NCBI GenBank assembly: GCA_014529385.2
Contig: CM043971.1
Coordinates: 86,444,840 to 86,508,839 of the forward strand
Direction: 5' to 3'
Origin: Adiantum capillus-veneris
Taxonomy: Eukaryota > Streptophyta > Polypodiopsida > Polypodiales > Pteridaceae
DNA length: 64,000 bases
Shown here: piece by piece, positions 43,702-56,648 of the stretch
How positions within the stretch are numbered: position 1 is the stretch's first letter
Layout of the letters: each line of letters starts with the position of its first letter
Notes under the pieces: generated by a model
Seen by the model: only the letters and a program-made list of their open reading frames with translations
Database searches by the model: none
Told to the model about the DNA's origin: nothing
Made by a program: the position numbers and the translations under genes

Positions 43702-45626
43702 TGGTAGGCGGAAGTGAAAAAAATAGACCCGGTGGCCTCTACACCAAGACTATGCACAATGGCCTCATCATGGGGAATACACAATAGGGCCACCACCTAG
43801 CAAGATATGCGGCTAGGACGCATACATATACACAATGAAGCATGCATGGAAAACAATTTCAAGATCCACGTCCAAATGTGGAATGGGGTGGTCGGAGAAT
43901 AAGGTGAGAGGAGTGGTGAGTGAGTGAGAATGGGCTCGCTACGTGTGCATGTAGTAAGGAAGATAACGAGGTCAGGGATACATGCAAGTATGCTCACTTC
44001 TCATACAAAAGGTGGCGAATCCGCACACCTTAAGATGGAAGTAGCAAGATGATAGGAATATGAGAGGGAGAGAGAGTGTGTGTGTGTGGTGGCGAATCCG
44101 CACACCTTAACATAAGCCGAAAAAAAAATGGCAAGGAACAAGAATATACCATACTCACAATGAGATGTATCCAAAGCGACACAAAGTATGGCACCAAGAT
44201 GGAGTGTGTTGATTGCTTGCAAAAGATGAATACAATAGGTAGCGTATGGCAGGAAAATGAGAAGGGAACAAGATTGTAGGAGGCATAATGGAGAGATGGG
44301 AGTTGATGGCGAGGAATATCATGAGTGTGTCCACCCTTCTTCTTCTTGAAATTGTGCCTTCAACCCTTAATTACAAGTGGTGTGGAGGTGTGGTGCTCAT
44401 CTTTTGTGCATGGTGATGGTGATGATGATGGTGTTGTGATTATGTGATTAGGGTTCATGCTACAAGCATGTAGCACAAGAGTGTGTATGGATAGGTGTGT
44501 GTGTGTGTGTGTTCTGTCCCCCAAGTGAGCTCTCATGGCCTCCTTATATAGGGAAGGAGGGAAGGATTTAGCAATATTTCTATTTGAGGTGAGTGTCCCA
44601 CTTTGGTGACTAGGAAAATGGGGTGCATGTGACTGTGGCTCCCATCTTGTCTCCTCATTATTTAAAATACCAGAGTCAATAGAGAGAGAAAAAGAGAGAA
44701 TGTGGGTAGGGTGTAGAGGATAGGAAATATTTACAATAGTCTAGCTTTGGATAGACATAAGCTTATTAGGGAGAGAAGAGAGAGGTAAGAAAATTATAAG
44801 AGAGGTTGTCGAAGGTGGATATTTGTTGATGAGGATGGATCCTCCAAAAATGGTGATAGAATTACTCTAGACTAGCCAAGACCTCATTAAAAGAGCATTG
44901 TCTCTTGTAATCATGCTTGAAGACTTGTAGAACCATAGCCATTCTAGAAGGAAGAAAAGTGGGATGGCCTGTGTCACCATTACACGAGAAAACTGGGGTC
45001 CACTACAAAAATCATATCTCCGTGTTCATAACTCCAAAAATTCTGAAAAAACTTGAGCTAAAAGTTGAGATCACGAGCTACATCTTTCATGTTGAACGCT
45101 TCTTCAGATTTGGGGTTCTTCTTTACTTAAAAAATTCAGCCAAATAATGTATTATTTGTGGCTGCAAAAGTCTTTTGGTGGTCCCCTTTGAGTGGACTTC
45201 TCTCTTGCCTTCAAGTGTAAGCTCCTTCATGTGTATGAAAACATGACCTAGAGTGTTGAAAAGATTGGCAATCATCTAGATGGAGGTATTATTGAAATTT
45301 GAAAGTGGGGTTGAGGTTTGAAAACGAAAACTAGTGAATAAAATATTTGGTAGAGTGGAATAATATACATACATGAAAAAAATATATTAGAGAATACTAG
45401 AATATATATATTTAATATTTTTAAGGTCAAAAGAGAGATCAACAAAGAAAGCTTACTTATTATGCTACATCGTGATTGATTAGCATAAGTATTATTTATT
45501 TAATAAAGGCTAAAACGTTTGTGAAAAAAGAAGAAAAAATCAAAAGTAACTTATATAATGGGAAATATTTTGATAAAAGGGCAAAAATATATGGGGGGGT
45601 TCCCATGCATGGAAAAGCTTTCCTCA
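43702..45626 (-). mobile_element. Solo LTR of the element B family
   Basis: 1,925 bp, nearly identical to the LTRs of B, ends TGGTAGGCGG...TTTCCTCA (two changes next to the TG). Flanked on both sides by CTCC (43698-43701 and 45627-45630), so it is a complete insertion reduced to one LTR by recombination. Orientation inferred from B: the sense strand is minus. Confidence 0.92.
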
Positions 45627-47879
45627 CTCCAATTGTTTTAGTTGTCAAGAAAATAAGCGACGGATGCAAAGAGGGATTAAGACCCGGTGTCTTCACTAAG
45701 GATTATCATATGATGTCATGTGAGTGTACAATTTGGGGGTTTATAAGGCCAAAAAGGTAGATTTACAAAGGAGGTTCCCGTATATAGGGGATAAAATGGC
45801 AGTTTTGGTGCACGCAGGTGACGTCTTCCTAGTACTACTAGTGAATCCCCCGGGGATTAAGATGGGGACATATAGATTTAGCATGTGTTCAAGGAGCTTG
45901 TGAAGGCTACATAATAAAGTATTTAAATGACGCATATATACTTGTTGCTCATGCACATAGATTCAGTCATGTGGAAATATTTTAGTAGTCCTACAGTGCT
46001 TTTATCAAAATGAGTCAAAACATTTTGGCATACACCAATCTTTCTAGATAGAAAAATGAGAGAATGAGCTAGATCAATTTGACAACTATTCTAAGCTTAA
46101 AGTCAGAGTCACTGAGTAGACTTCAGACTCTAGATGTTCAAATGATGGATTCAGACTCAAATGAAAAATACAAACTTCAGATGATAGACTTTCGATACAT
46201 AACCAATTTCAGATAATAGACGAGGAACTAAAAATAATAGATTCAAATGATAGACAATTGGAATAAACAACTAGATGTGTGTGTATTCATATTCAAATAG
46301 TAGTTCAAAGTACAAGAGTTCAAAGAACGATGCTCTAAAATGATTAATCTAAGAAATATAATGATACAAGGGTTAGCATTGTGTGCTCCTAAGCTCTATA
46401 ATATGCCTAGCATTTGGATTTCAAGAGACACAAGAGTCAAAATCCCAAAATTGGATTAGTGTGTCCTATTTATAGGTGTTTGCACTTAGGTTGAATTTAT
46501 ACAGCTGTATAATGAAAACTATACATATTATTTGGATTATATACTATTTTTCAAATAATACATTGTAAATTGTATAATTAAAAAAATCTTTAATCGAAGA
46601 AATATTTAATATATATGCCTCTTTGATCAAAGCAGTGCATTGCAACTTTTGGATTAACAAAGATAGAGGTGAAACAACAAGCAGGTATAATTACATTATT
46701 AAGTATTATTTATAGCTTTTGTTTTTTGCTAATCTGTGTTGTGCTAGAGGTTTACCTCACACATAGAATTAGTTTGCAGGTGCATAGGCATATTCCGAGG
46801 TTCTCTTGACCTAGTCACACTCCTGGAATAGATAGGACATTAGAGATTTATCTCATGGTTGCGTAGACCAATTAGTCACACTCCATAGAGAGGCATAGGG
46901 AGTGTCAAATCCCACTCGTGCTATGTAGAGGTTCCTTCCTTGCACTTTAGAGATGGGGTAGGGGTTTTCCACTTTGAGTTGTGTATGAGAATACTCACAC
47001 ATCATAATTTGGAAAAATATACAAACATATCTAAGATCTTGCTATCCAATATAGTTTACTTTACACGCTAGAGATAGAGCTAAACTATAGTATAAATAAA
47101 GTATACACATTGCTAAATTTGAAGAATGAAGAGTTAAGTTTAACTTAACTCTTCATCTACATATGTATCAATGTTATATTTTGTTTGCACTATTGTGTAT
47201 ACTTTCCTTTTACGTATCCAACTCACCTAAGCGATAGTACCAAATAGTGAGTGCTAAGTTGAACCTTTGCTACTCTTTTCATCAATGTTTGGTACTTGCA
47301 TAGGTGAGTAAAGATGTAATCTCTATGTGTGCCTTGTAACTATGATAGATAGCCTTTTTCAAGATGTGATGATTAATGGTTTGACTGTTGCGTTGTGATA
47401 GAGATTTTCTCACACTTCAACAATAACCAGATTGATTATTTAATTTTTCAATCAACTTAATAATAGTGACCACTGTTGTGTTAGAGCTATTAGCTCACAT
47501 AGTTGAGCTATTAGTGCATATCGTACACTTTTTATAGTCTAATAGACTACTTAAACTTCCAGTGATTTGTGTTTAGTAGTCTCCACACTTGTGCTAGAGT
47601 TTTTTACTCACACAATTGGACTAAATTTTCATAACGTTAACTTTTAGGCTTGTGTTTTCTAAATTGAATGTACATTTGATAACAAAATATTATTCCAAAA
47701 TCATAATCATTAAAAATTATATATATTTCATTTTTTTGCAACAAACCATTCACTTTAAATCTTTCTAAGTCTTGATATTTAACTTTTCCATATTTTAGCA
47801 TGTTTGAAATTTGAATTTTTCTCTTGGTGTTAATATATCAATGTTTATTATAATAGCCATGCCAGAGACAAATTTATCA
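45627..47879. other. AT-rich spacer
   Basis: 2.25 kb without recognised domains. A stretch at about 46100-46260 repeats short 'CAGACT/ATGATAGAC' phrases. No element termini identified. Confidence 0.45.
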
Positions 47880-47917
47880 CGAGCACATCAAAAAACCATC
47901 ACTGAAGCTATTGTTCG

Positions 47918-49330
47918 CTATCTACATGGTGTTGAAGAGAAGCAGTTATGTTGATGTTTTGAAACTGCAAAGCCTTCTAGCTTCAATGATTTTGTCAACA
48001 CATTGACAAAACATTGCTTTGAGTGAAATTCCCCAACAATCATTCCCCACAATACATTTGATATTGAAATTTTTATGGCGGTCAATTGTAGGGGCTTGTC
48101 AAGCAAGTTTTGGGCCAAGTCTTGGTTGCTTTTGATGAGTTGATGAACCCTTAATGATGTAGCTTGGTAGTTGGGATATTTGATAATCCATGCATCCCAT
48201 CGCGTCTATCGGCAATAATCTCCACCAGCACCACATGCCGAACATCTTTCAATGTTGACAATGCATAGTATGTAGTAGCAAACCGAGTTGCACAAAAGAT
48301 TTGTAATGCCTTGTAAGGGCGACTTGGTTATGAATAGAGCATATGAAATTTGATTCTCTCTAATGAACTTTACTATTGTGTTTGATTCCAACAAAGTAGT
48401 CTTTATTTTGTCAAGTTTTCCAATGTCTTTGAGAAGCAGATTGATAGTATGTGCATCACATGGTACCATGTTAATTCCAGATACTTTGCTTGAATTGCAA
48501 GACCTACATCTGAATTTGCAGCATTGCGGGTGATGATGGTTGCCACATTATTCGGCCCTCCAACTTTTGATATAGCACGTTTATAGATCTTTGAAAGGAA
48601 GGGAATGTTTTTTTCCTTCAAGGACATATCCATGGATTCTAAAAATACTGACCCTCAAGGAAAAATCAACATCACAATGATTAAGGTGTGTGCATTTTAT
48701 TGTAATCTAACATCACAGATTCTTTTTTTGGTGGTGTTCATCAATGCATCTTTGAAGGTACGGTTTTTCACTACACTGAATGGAATACCACATGCGAGAA
48801 ATGCTTGCTTCCGCTTCAAATGCAGCATGCCTAACCACTGTTTATCAAAATCTTGATGGATTGTTTGATCCGTAGATAATGCTCTTAAAAATGCCATCGG
48901 TACTATTTCTCTTTGAATTAGATGCATTGCTAGATGAAGGATGGTGTACGTGCAATCCACTTTGGAAAGAAGGATTAAAGAAATTTTGCTCTATATTCTC
49001 AAAATACATTGGGTTCCTCTCCTCATTCATAATAGGTTCTTCTTTGTCCATTGAATTTTCTCTTCCCCCATATTACGATCGCTTTTGCTTACCCCTTTAC
49101 TTTTTTCCTCAAAGGACAACCTTTACTTTTTGAATCTTTCATATATGTCTCATGGAGGCAAGGTACAAGCCCCAAAAGTGCCTGCCACTTTGAATAAATG
49201 CTCTTTGATCCTTGTAGCATTGCCACTGAACACATGGTGACAAGACTTGCACTTCAATCGAGATAGAACCATGTCCTACCACTATGTCATGCACGTACTT
49301 CCACTCATGACCACGAACCATGATGGACAA
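47918..49330 (-). pseudogene. hAT-type transposase remnant (BED finger, DUF659 region)
   Basis: Minus strand. Near 49330-49150 a BED-like zinc finger is read across frames (EWKYVHDIVVGHG, then CKSCHHVFSGNATRIKEHLF). At 48960-48697 comes HLKRKQAFLACGIPFSVVKNRTFKDALM, and at 48633-48403 SKVGGPNNVATIITRNAANS, the region around the catalytic core of DUF659-type hAT transposases. At 48469-48206 comes CDAHTINLLLKDIGKLDKIK and NTIVKFIRENQISYALFITK. The dimerisation domain is not clearly seen. Multiple frameshifts. No terminal inverted repeats found. Confidence 0.7.
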
Positions 49331-49851
49331 AGGAGATCTATAAAAAATAAAAAATTGGAATTTATAAATTAATTATTTTTATTAATCACATGTGCAATAT
49401 ACAGTTTATTAATTGACTATGCCAAAAAATTGAAAGTACATAGTCAATCATATCCAACAACAATTTTGCATTGTATGCACATTTCCAAAAAGAGAATATA
49501 ATTCATTGTTTAGGTATTTGGAATAAATTTTGAATACTTTACACCTATAAATGATAAGAATTATACCCTAAATAATATTTTGTCGTATCAAATAATCTCA
49601 AAGTGTGAGCAAATACTCTAACTTAATGCAATGGTCATTGGTTACCACTAATCAATTTTGAATTATGGCTTCAGCTTTCTAAACAGTTTGAGCTAGTGGT
49701 TGTGCAAGTCACACCACTAGTAGTTGTTCGAAAGAGTTGAAGGTTTTTTTATTCTTCTGGATGATCTAATATATGGCATCTTGCTCCAATTTCTCCCTTT
49801 ATTGTTTTAACATCTCTGTCTCATAAGAGGGTGTTAGGGCATGTTAGGTAT
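49331..49851. other. AT-rich spacer upstream of the hAT remnant
   Basis: No coding seen. It ends at GTAT, where element C begins. Confidence 0.45.
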
Positions 49852-52492
49852 TGAGGTGGTCCGGGGCGGGCAACAAGAGAGGCGACCTCTAAACACCTAT
49901 CAAAGCTCCCGTGCCGCTCAATTGGGGCTCGGGCAGCCACAAGAAAGAAACAACAACAACAAACCCACAGCCAAACAAATGAAGGGGCACCACCTAGTTA
50001 TGGTATGCGAACTAGGACACAAGAGAGATTTTGGCACAACCAAGAGGATGCGCCACAAAACACACACAAGCAAGCTCACACCAAGACTCACATAAAATGG
50101 GCCAGAGAGAGCTAGAGCAAAGGGAAGATAGAGAGGAATGGATCTTGCATAATACCTTATTTGTGACTTGCAAATGGACATGGTTCGTTATGTTGCTATC
50201 GTAGAGCTTGTACAAAACTCACTCAATGCTAAACATTGTCAACACACACACACACTGTCTTAGGGTGTGGGAGACATCTCACCACAATACCCTCTTACAA
50301 TGGACACAAAATTGGCAATGAAAACACACTAAAACATTTTCTAAAGCAAGATCAAACGATAGAACTCAAAATACACGAGTCACCTTGAATTCACTAAACC
50401 GTATCGCACGAGTGGAAGGACGAAGATTTGAACGTCGAATCACGCCTTTGATGCACCAAACCTCAATTTATTCATGATGGAAGAATATGTACAACAGTGG
50501 TTTTGAGATTTTGAACTCACGCTCTCTCACTTGCAATGTGTAGCTTGAAAGCTTCTCTCACACCAAGAGTGAAGCTCACAAAGTGGTTGCTACACCTAAG
50601 TCTCTCCTCATGCATAGAGTGTTGGGGTGCTATGTGAGACATTGGAGGTTGTTTTACAAGAAGGAGAGGGTCCTATTTATAGGTTGGAGACCCCTCATTA
50701 TGATTATTGGAAATCTTAATTTACAAGCTAACAAATCAAGATTATGATTTTTTTTTAATATCAAAACATTGTGGGCCTTCTTTGTCTGCTTGAGTCATGG
50801 ATGTGGGATCAAAAGAGAGCATTATTGATGGTAGATAAGGTGAAAGTAGAGTTTTAAGAAAGGAGGGAGAGAGAGAGAGAGAGAGAGAGAGTTACTATGC
50901 ACATGTCTTGAGGTGAGGTGTCTTTTATGGTTAGGTCAATGGCTATTTTGTGTTAGTATGTTAGTGGTTAGTGTTAGTAATCACTAGAAAGTTAATGATG
51001 TATTTACAATGGGTAGAATGAGGTGGATGGTTGAAGTAAAATGGTTGAATGAAGTGAGGAAATCCTTGTGATGGTGAAGCTTGAAGAAGGACTTACTTGT
51101 GTAGGTTCCCAAAATGACTATTGATCCTCTTCTTCGTCTTCTCTTCTTTACGCCACCGCCGCCAAGGTTGATTATCGAGATGAAAATGGAAATTCGGTTG
51201 ATGATATCTCTTAATTTTCAAAGGTTAAGCATGGTACACATGCTGAATTTATGTATATATAGAAGGGGTAAGATGGAATTGTACTTTGGAAGTAATAGAG
51301 AGACACATAGAGATGGTGTATGTACATGGAGAGCTCATATGAGAGCTATGGGAGTAAGAGGGGAGGTTAATCGTGACGCAGGTGAGAGAAACCATTGAAG
51401 ATGCAGGTTTGATTGAGGGATTGAGAGGAATGTGTGTGTGTGTGTAGAAGTGTGGAAAGAGGTGAGAGAAGACTATGGGCTACTTGTGAGAAAAGTGGGC
51501 AGACTGGGTTCCACTTAGAAAATCATAGCTCACCGGTGGTTGCTCCAAAAATCACCAAAATTTTTAAGGTGATTATTCAACTTTTGGTCCACATTTTTTC
51601 TCTCGACCACCGCTCCAAATTCGGAGTGGAGATGGGTGCCAAAAATCTCACGAAAAAGCCTCCTTTTTATGCCTGCAAAAGTCTTTTAGTGGCCCCCTCC
51701 TTTGTTGAATTTGTACAATGCATCCAAGAGTGAGCCCCTCCTTTGTCATATCATAATACAAAGCATCCAAGCTGCCCTTTACACATGCATGGAGGAGGAG
51801 GATTGGTGAATAAAGCAATATATACATGGTGGGACTAGTGTATGGACTATTCATGGATTTTAGCTCCATGAGCACATGGTGTTAGAATCATGAGTAAAAA
51901 ATAATTAAAAAAATAAGGAGAAATTATGGATATGGAAAGATATTGGAATCATATGATATGGTCGCTCTTTGTATTATTTTGGGTGAAAGAGAAAAAGGTA
52001 TGCAAGTAAATAATATAATAAACGTGACTACGAGAGTAAAAATCAATTTTTTGTTTTCACGAGGGTCAAAATGTGGGGGTGATTTGTATAAAAGAAAAAT
52101 ATGAGATTAGAGTATGTACACATTGGGAAATATATACTTACGGTGTAAGAGGATGAAAGAAGACATACACAGGTTTAATAAACACACACCTAAGTATAAA
52201 TATTTAAATAAGATATCAAATTTTTTATAAAAATCCCTATATTTAGGCCATATATACAATACAATATTTACACACAAATAGGCCATAATATATTTTATTG
52301 TTTTTTATTTTTTTGGCTCAACTAGCCTAGTGACTAGCTAGCTGAGGGTTTTAAGAAGATATGGGAAAAGCCCCCTAACTCACGCACGCTTATATATAAT
52401 GAAAAGGTAAGAATAGCCACAGTGTTTAGGTGATTTTGGTAGGATGGGATAACTCACTATCACAATTACGGAGAGCCAAAAAATGGCTATCA
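49852..52492 (-). repeat. 3' LTR of element C (about 2.6 kb)
   Basis: Left edge set at TGAGGTGG by analogy with B (TGAGAGGCGG). The right edge CA lies just before TTAGCCCTCCCCC, as in B. Shares with B a GGGGCACCACCTAG block and a conserved stretch at about 51510-51705. The left boundary is inferred because no second copy is present. A TATA-like TATAAATA (minus strand) is near 50673-50682. Confidence 0.65.
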
Positions 52493-52493
52493 T

Positions 52494-52505
52494 TAGCCCT
52501 CCCCC
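52494..52505 (-). other. Polypurine tract of element C
   Basis: TAGCCCTCCCCC on the plus strand; GGGGGAGGGCTA on the element strand. Same as in element B. Confidence 0.75.
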
Positions 52506-52520
52506 AGGATGATGGTATAT

Positions 52521-53508
52521 TCATGTACCATCATAGAGCATCTTTTCCAAAGAGAGTGCTTCAGAGTCCTTGACGAGATATTCATTGTTTGGCCCCTTAG
52601 CATTTTGGTTGGAGTTACACTCATGCTTCATGGAGCAATACTTGCATGGGATAGCTGCCTTTTCACAGTTCTTTGGTAGATCCTTTGGTAGAAGGAAACT
52701 CAAATAAGGCTTCAAGCGATACCCGTTTACCTTCCTGGAGTGCTCTTTCCCATTCAATTCCGTAAGCTGATAGTAACTTGAGTTGAAAGCCTTTTTGACT
52801 ATGTATGGCCCCTGCCATCTAGTTTCAAATTTGGCATCAAAACGATTATCGAGTCGATGTCATACCTTAGCACCAGATCTCCTTCCTTGATGCCTTTGTC
52901 CTTTAGTTTCTTGTCGAGCTTTTCTTTCGCTTGCGTAGCTTTCCTATTGTAGCACTCGTATGCTTCTTCTCTTTTCCTCTCAAGCTCAGCTAAGGTAAGC
53001 AGTCGATCCATCCATGCTTCTTGATCATCTTGTGCTGCTTTGACATGAAGTTGCATTGTTGGAATGTTGAGCTCAATTGGTTGTAAAGCCTCTTGACCAT
53101 AGACCGAGTGAAATGGTGTAAACTCCATGGCTTCCCTATATGTGGTTCAATACGCCCACAAGGCACCATCCAAGAAGTCATCCCACAACTCTGTCTTGTT
53201 TCTCACCATCTTTCTAATGATGCCTACAATGACACCATTAGATTTTTCTACCATACCATTTGACTGGGGATAGTAGGGTGTACTGTGACGATGTAGAATG
53301 TGAAGTTCTTCACAGACTTCTGTGAGCAAGCCCTTCCTAAACCCTAGACCATTATAAGAAACAATCTCCAAAGGTGTGCCAAATCTACAACAAATGTGAG
53401 TGTGGACGAATTTTCTCACTATCCTCTCGTTTACCTTTGCCACACTTTGTGCTTCCACCCACCTAGTCATATAGTATACAGCCACTAGAATGTAGAGTAT
53501 ACCATTTT
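52521..53508 (-). pseudogene. Element C integrase core and C-terminus
   Basis: 53485-53147: YYMTRWVEAQSVAKVNERIV, FGTPLEIVSYNGLGF, HSTPYYPQSNGMVEKSNG, so the second catalytic Asp reads Tyr (SYNG for SDNG) while the Glu is kept. 53128-52799: FTPFHSVYGQEALQPIELNI and GDLVLRYD. 52757-52521: the end of the protein (EHSRKVNGYRLKPYLSF). Frameshifts near 53140, 52855 and 53510. Confidence 0.85.
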
Positions 53509-54932
53509 TTGTCCTAGGAAGAGACCCATAGCATCAATGCCCCACTTCTCAAAGGGTTCATTTGCAAGCACGATTTGCCTTGGACTATAAACCAATCTTC
53601 TATTCCCATTTACCTGACAATTGTGACAACTTTTACACCAATGTTGGACATCCACATGCAGACTTGGCCAAACATACCCCGCAAGCAAAATCTTCTTCAC
53701 AATTAATTCTTGGGCAAAATGACCACCACATGTTTCTTCATTCAAACCTTCTAGAATGGCTGGGATCTCCTCAATAGTTGGTACTCTTCTGCACACTTGA
53801 TCCTTCCCTCTTTGGTAGAGGGATCCTTCTAGGAAGAGATACGCGCTTGCCTTCTTCATGGGTCTCCTCTTCTGAGCCTTCGTGAAGTCTTGTGGAAACT
53901 CACCCTCCAAAATGTAGCCAATAATGGGAGTCAATGACTCCAATCCCTGGTATCTTGGTTGCTTCACAGCAGTTTCCACCATGATGACCTGCACTTCTTT
54001 CTCAGCACATGTAACTAATTGTTGTGCAAGTAAATCGGCATCTTCATTCTGTTTCCTAGGAATATGATATAGTTGCGCTTCTTCAAATTGATTAAACAAT
54101 CTATGAATGGCATGAACTTTTGTCCTTAGGCTTTCATTCTGGCATGCCCAAATGCCTAAAATCTGCTTCACAATGAGAAGTGCATCTCCTTTTACCATGA
54201 GACGTTCTATACCTTGGCCAATGCATATCTTTAAACCATGAAGTAGTGTGTCATATTCTGCTTCATTGTTGCTAGTTGAACCTATTAGATTGACCTTCTC
54301 TTTCATGATCACCTCTCCACTTGGGTTGAGAAACACTAGCCCTCCCCCCGATTTTCTTGTGGCTTGTCGAAAATCTCCATCAAAGAACAAGGTAAAAGCA
54401 TTAGGAATACTTTTTGGTGGTGGCAATGGTAGGGTCTTTACTTGAGGCACATTAATTTCCTTCTCACGTACCCTATAAGTGAGAATCCCTGCCAATTGTG
54501 CACGCACACTATCTTCTACCTTGAAAAAGTATTGGAGCTCTTCCAACTCCATAATCCACTTTGAGATCCTAGTACTAAGATTCATTTGAGATGACACCCA
54601 AGGGAACAAATTTTCTGCAGTGACAATTACAAAAGGTTTTGGTAGCAGGTAGGATCTAAACTTTCTCACCGCAAACATGAGAGAAAGCATCATGAGTTCT
54701 GCTTCTGTGTAGCCTCTCTACAAAGCATTCATGACCCTACTAGCAAAGTAGATGGGTCGCATCCTGGTACTGTGGGGATCTTGTTGTAGCAACAAAGCAC
54801 CAATTGTTTCCCTTCCAACACTAGAGCTAACAAAAAATGTGTACTCCCAACAAGGAGGCATGAGTGTTGATAGCTCTGACAAAATGACTTTAATGTTACA
54901 AAATTACTCTTCAAGCTCATCAGACCATGCAA
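53485..54932 (-). pseudogene. Element C RNase H, archaeal-type RNase H and integrase zinc domain
   Basis: The original RNase H (54890-54560) has a degenerate acid motif (FFVSSSVGRETIGALLLQQD) and stops at about 54903 and 54720. The second RNase H (about 54385-54010) has FFDGDFRQ, NNEAEY, VKGDALLIV and RKQNEDADLLA, i.e. all four expected positions. The HHCC domain (GGHF...HWCKSCHNCQ) follows at about 53740-53600, then EKWGIDAMG with the first integrase Asp. Same dual-RNase-H order as in B. Confidence 0.87.
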
Positions 54933-56108
54933 ATTCTACTTGTTGTGTCAACTTTTGCAAAGGATGAAGCAACTCCGAAGCTAAGTGAATAAAGCGTGAC
55001 ATATACTTCACCTTTTGAATGAATGAGATGACCTCTTTGACATTCTTGGGTGATGGGAGCTCAATAAGAGCCTTTGCCTTTGAAGGATCCACCTCAATGC
55101 CTTTATAGGAAACCCTGTGACCAAGCAAGATCACTTCATCCTCACCTATGTGACACATGTCGGGGTTGAGTTGACCTCCCATGTCGTAGAGATTCTTTAA
55201 ACCTTCTTCTACCCTTTGTAGATGCAATGATTTTGAGCTATAAATGCAAAAATCATCAATAAAATCCTTAATGGACTTTCCAAAGAATTCTTGAAACACC
55301 ATGTTCATGAAGCGTTGGAAAGTTGCAGGAGCATTTGTCAGGCCAAATGGCATGACTTTAAAAGCACAACAACCCCAAGCAGTGATGAAGGTTGTTTTCA
55401 ACTGATCTTCCAATGCGATACCTATTTGAAAGTAACCCCAGTAGCCATCACACATAGTGTACTTCTCATGCCCAGCTACCTCATTTAGTATCTTATCCTG
55501 AATGGGAGGGGAAAGTGATCTCTTTTTGTTGCCTCATTGAGTGGATGGTAATCCACACACACCCTCCACTTACCATTTTTCTTAGGAGTGACAACAACGG
55601 GAGATACCCACTCTGAATTCTCCATTGGATAAATGAAACCTGCTGCTAGAAGCTTTCTAACCTCCTTGAGTAGAGCCTGCTCCTTTATAACTCCTAGCCT
55701 TCGTAGCTTTTGAGCTTTAGGTGTGGCCTTAGGCTTTAACTCAATCTTGCGTTGAACAACATCTACCCCACGCACGTCGGTGTAGTCTTTGGAAAAAAGC
55801 CTAGGAAACTTCCTTAGCACACATTTGAACTCCTCTCTTTCATCCTTTGTAAGTGTTGTAGATAGCATACCTTCTAGCATTCTTTCATCTTCCACTTTTT
55901 GGTTCTCTTGGGAACCTACCTCTTCCAAACCTGGGGAAGAGGTCTCTTGGTTGTTTGGCTTAAACCTTACCCCCATGACTTCAATGGAAGACTCCTCTTC
56001 AGTAATGTTGTCGCTGCTTTCTCCTTCTGAAGTGCTATCGGTCCAGCCTTCCTCCGTCTCACTTTGAGATGATTCTTCATGGAGCTCCTCTTGGCGTTGC
56101 TCCTTCAT
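54904..56108 (-). pseudogene. Element C reverse transcriptase
   Basis: Acidic linker (EESSQSETEEGWTDSTSEGE), then FSKDYTDVRGVDVVQRKIEL and WVSPVVVTPKKNGKWRVCVDY. A one-base deletion near 55500 (PLPF junction) shifts into CDGYWGYFQIGI, MPFGLTNAPATFQRF and FIDDFCIYSS. The catalytic motif is FIDD, as in B. Confidence 0.88.
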
Positions 56109-56648
56109 GTCAAAGAAAACCTTCTTATGAATGTCATTCCTGCAAATTAGCTTTCCACTCTCCTAATCCTGCAAAGCTCGCATTTTCAGTAGCCATGGTC
56201 TTCCTAGGATAAATGGGTAACCATTTCTTTTGGTAGACATGACAAAGAAATCCACTGCCTTCTTAATTGCAGAGGCCTCCAAAAAAACATTTTTACAAAT
56301 GCCTACGCACCTAGCCTTGCTATTGTTTGCCATCTTGACTTTAATTTCAGGTGTCTCATGGATGTGCATGCCTAGTCTTTGCATCAGCCCCTCTGTCATG
56401 ATGCAAATTTGTGCACCCCCATCCACTAGAGCTTTCCTAACCAATCTTCCCTTGATGTAACAATCTAGCACAGGTGTAATATCCTCATTCGTTTCAGCTT
56501 GTGCAATTTTGACAACAGGCACACTCTCTTTTACCTTTCTCCTCGTGCTAACTGCCTTTGTTAAATCCCTCCTAGCTTGTGGGCATAATGCAAGAAACTG
56601 AGGCCATGAGATATCAGGACCCTTACCTCTCATGTCTTCCAACAAGTT
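56109..56648 (-). pseudogene. Element C protease and end of gag
   Basis: LLEDMRGKGPDISWPQFLAL, then ALVDGGAQICIMTEGLMQRL (DGGA catalytic loop as in B) and GYPFILGRPWLLKMRALQD, stop at 56163-56165 (QD-stop-ESGKL). It ends abruptly at the A' insertion. Confidence 0.85.

Larger units (their letters stand above)
49852..56648 (-). mobile_element. Element C: second Tat-type Ty3/gypsy element, interrupted by A'
   Basis: Minus strand: 3' LTR (49852-52492), polypurine tract, integrase, second RNase H, RNase H, RT and protease, then cut at 56648 by the LTR of A'. The gag and 5' LTR would lie beyond A', outside the window. It is related to B (same order, same polypurine tract, similar LTR blocks) but clearly a different and more decayed family. 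Confidence 0.85.
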
